Of a DNA stretch of 5,344 nt, positions 4,879-5,344 are shown one piece after another. This DNA comes from Thermococci archaeon. GTDB lineage: Archaea > Methanobacteriota_B > Thermococci > Thermococcales > Thermococcaceae. The notes beneath the pieces were generated by a model, which saw only the letters and a list, made by a program, of their open reading frames with translations, was not told the DNA's origin and made no database searches. The stretch is from positions 1-5,344 of the forward strand of contig QMUB01000105.1 in NCBI GenBank assembly GCA_003663695.1, read 5' to 3'. The stretch's first letter is position 1; every line of letters starts with the position of its first letter. The position numbers and the translations under genes are program-made.

Positions 4879-5060
4879 CCTTTTCTCTGGATCACATCCA
4901 TTAAGGATGCCAGCAGAATTAATTTGAGAATGACATTTTCTCCTGGCTCACTATTATGAGGCTTCCCAGAAAAGCGATTGAGATTTGAAAAGCGGGCAAA
5001 TATTCCAACGCTCCCCCATATCAGCATTGAAGAGATTATTTTAGCCCTTCCAGAGTTCAT
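4875..5060 (-). pseudogene. Truncated EamA/DMT-family transporter remnant
   Basis: A 61-codon frame starting at ATG 5060-5058, overlapping the priS stop by one base (TGATG). Residues 6-27, AKIISSMLIWGSVGIFARFSNL, form one membrane helix of the style that opens EamA (DMT-superfamily) permeases, with the familiar IWGS motif and a following ARFS. Residues 43-61, VILKLILLASLM then DVIQRKG, resemble the hydrophobic last helix and charged tail of the same family. Intact members have about 280-300 residues and ten helices; eight are absent. A polar linker (residues 29-42) joins the two parts without a stop. I read it as an internal deletion that kept start, end and frame. An 8-base direct repeat CGCTTTTC (4987-4994 and 4969-4976) lies at the start of the linker. 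The alternative is a real small two-helix membrane protein translationally coupled to priS. The assignment of the N-terminal helix is moderately good, that of the tail weak. Confidence 0.5.
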
Positions 5061-5344
5061 CAGTCATTCTCCTCACGCCATATTTTATACGCCTGTTCCA
5101 CTTCCCTCTTTCTGAATCTGGGTACTGCATCCTTAAAGGGATTGAACCTCTCCAGATCCGCCTCCTTTGAACCTATGTACGTTGTAATGAATCCCGCTTT
5201 CGAATGAAGGGATGAAGGAACCCTAAGAATCCTCTTGACATCTATCGTTACCTTCCCGTCAAAATACGCCTTCGAAAATGTAGTTGAGAGAGCGAAGAGC
5301 TTCAAAAGTGTCTTATAACCGATGCCCTGTGGAAAAGATGTCAG
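5060..5344 (-). CDS. priS: DNA primase catalytic (small) subunit, C-terminal part
   Basis: The last 94 residues of the gene; the frame is open to the right edge, so the 5' three quarters lie outside the window. A start codon at 5305 (TTG) is only an internal leucine codon. Numbering from the edge: D29 in YFDGKVT fits the third catalytic aspartate of archaeal PriS, and SLH with H47, eighteen residues later, fits the histidine that contacts the nucleotide triphosphate (D280 and H298 in Pyrococcus numbering). Between them is DVKRILRVP, the family's conserved D-x-x-R-x-L-R-x-P motif, and FNPFKDAVP follows. PriS makes RNA/DNA primers for replication, partnered by PriL. No priL is present downstream; what follows is the transporter remnant. 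The gene is convergent with the glycosyltransferase. Confidence 0.92.
   Translation of the reverse strand: MTSFPQGIGYKTLLKLFALSTTFSKAYFDGKVTIDVKRILRVPSSLHSKAGFITTYIGSKEADLERFNPFKDAVPRFRKREVEQAYKIWREEND

Noticed and set aside
5303..5305. TTG as the start of an 81-residue protein
   Set aside because: The frame continues open to the right edge with primase-like residues ([10 protein letters not shown]) before this codon.
1..5344. CRISPR array, tRNA or rRNA gene, insertion sequence, toxin-antitoxin pair
   Set aside because: No periodic short repeats with spacers, no tRNA-like T-loop motifs in a gene-free stretch, no rRNA sequence, no transposase motifs and no terminal inverted repeats were seen; the gene-free space is too small for most of these.

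Overview
The window looks like chromosomal DNA of a hyperthermophilic euryarchaeon of the order Thermococcales (Pyrococcus, Thermococcus or Palaeococcus type). The evidence is the tandem 2-oxoacid:ferredoxin oxidoreductase clusters with ATGA start/stop overlaps, an archaemetzincin, an archaeal-type primase small subunit, purine-rich Shine-Dalgarno sites of the GGAGGTG type, TATA-box promoters and heavy use of AGA/AGG and ATA codons. The genus call is inference.

Layout. Positions 1-3285 (+) are one tightly packed operon segment. It holds the 3' end of a first KorB (beta), its KorG (gamma), and then a complete second set alpha-beta-gamma. The two sets are diverged paralogues, and short stretches remain identical at DNA level. 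No promoter lies inside this stretch. These enzymes oxidise 2-oxoacids from amino-acid catabolism to acyl-CoA and CO2 and pass the electrons to ferredoxin. No delta (ferredoxin-like) subunit gene is present for the second set within the window.

Positions 3286-3572 carry no intact ordinary gene but are rich in signals. On the minus strand there is a 33-codon reading frame with a perfect Shine-Dalgarno site and a TATA box. Just downstream of the TATA box lies a palindrome containing GTTn3AAC, the published SurR recognition motif. The peptide looks like the first 12 residues of an NfnB/SudB-type subunit joined in frame to the last 21 residues of an NfnA/SudA (GltD-like) subunit, i.e. the scar of an internal deletion in an NAD(P)H:ferredoxin oxidoreductase operon. 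This is the most interesting item in the window.

Positions 3573-4878 (+) hold an archaemetzincin protease and, overlapping it by 17 nt, a soluble GT2 glycosyltransferase of the dolichyl-phosphate-mannose synthase type. Positions 4875-5344 (-) hold the 3' end of the DNA primase catalytic subunit (priS), followed with a one-base overlap by a 61-codon frame. That frame looks like an EamA/DMT transporter reduced to its first membrane helix plus its C-terminal tail. This is a second apparent head-to-tail remnant within 1.7 kb of the first.

How it fits together: the Kor enzymes make reduced ferredoxin, and an Nfn-type complex would exchange those electrons with NAD(P)H. A SurR-type (sulfur/redox) operator in front of the decayed Nfn genes therefore makes biological sense as a leftover of redox control. 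All homology statements are from recognition of motifs by eye; no search was run.
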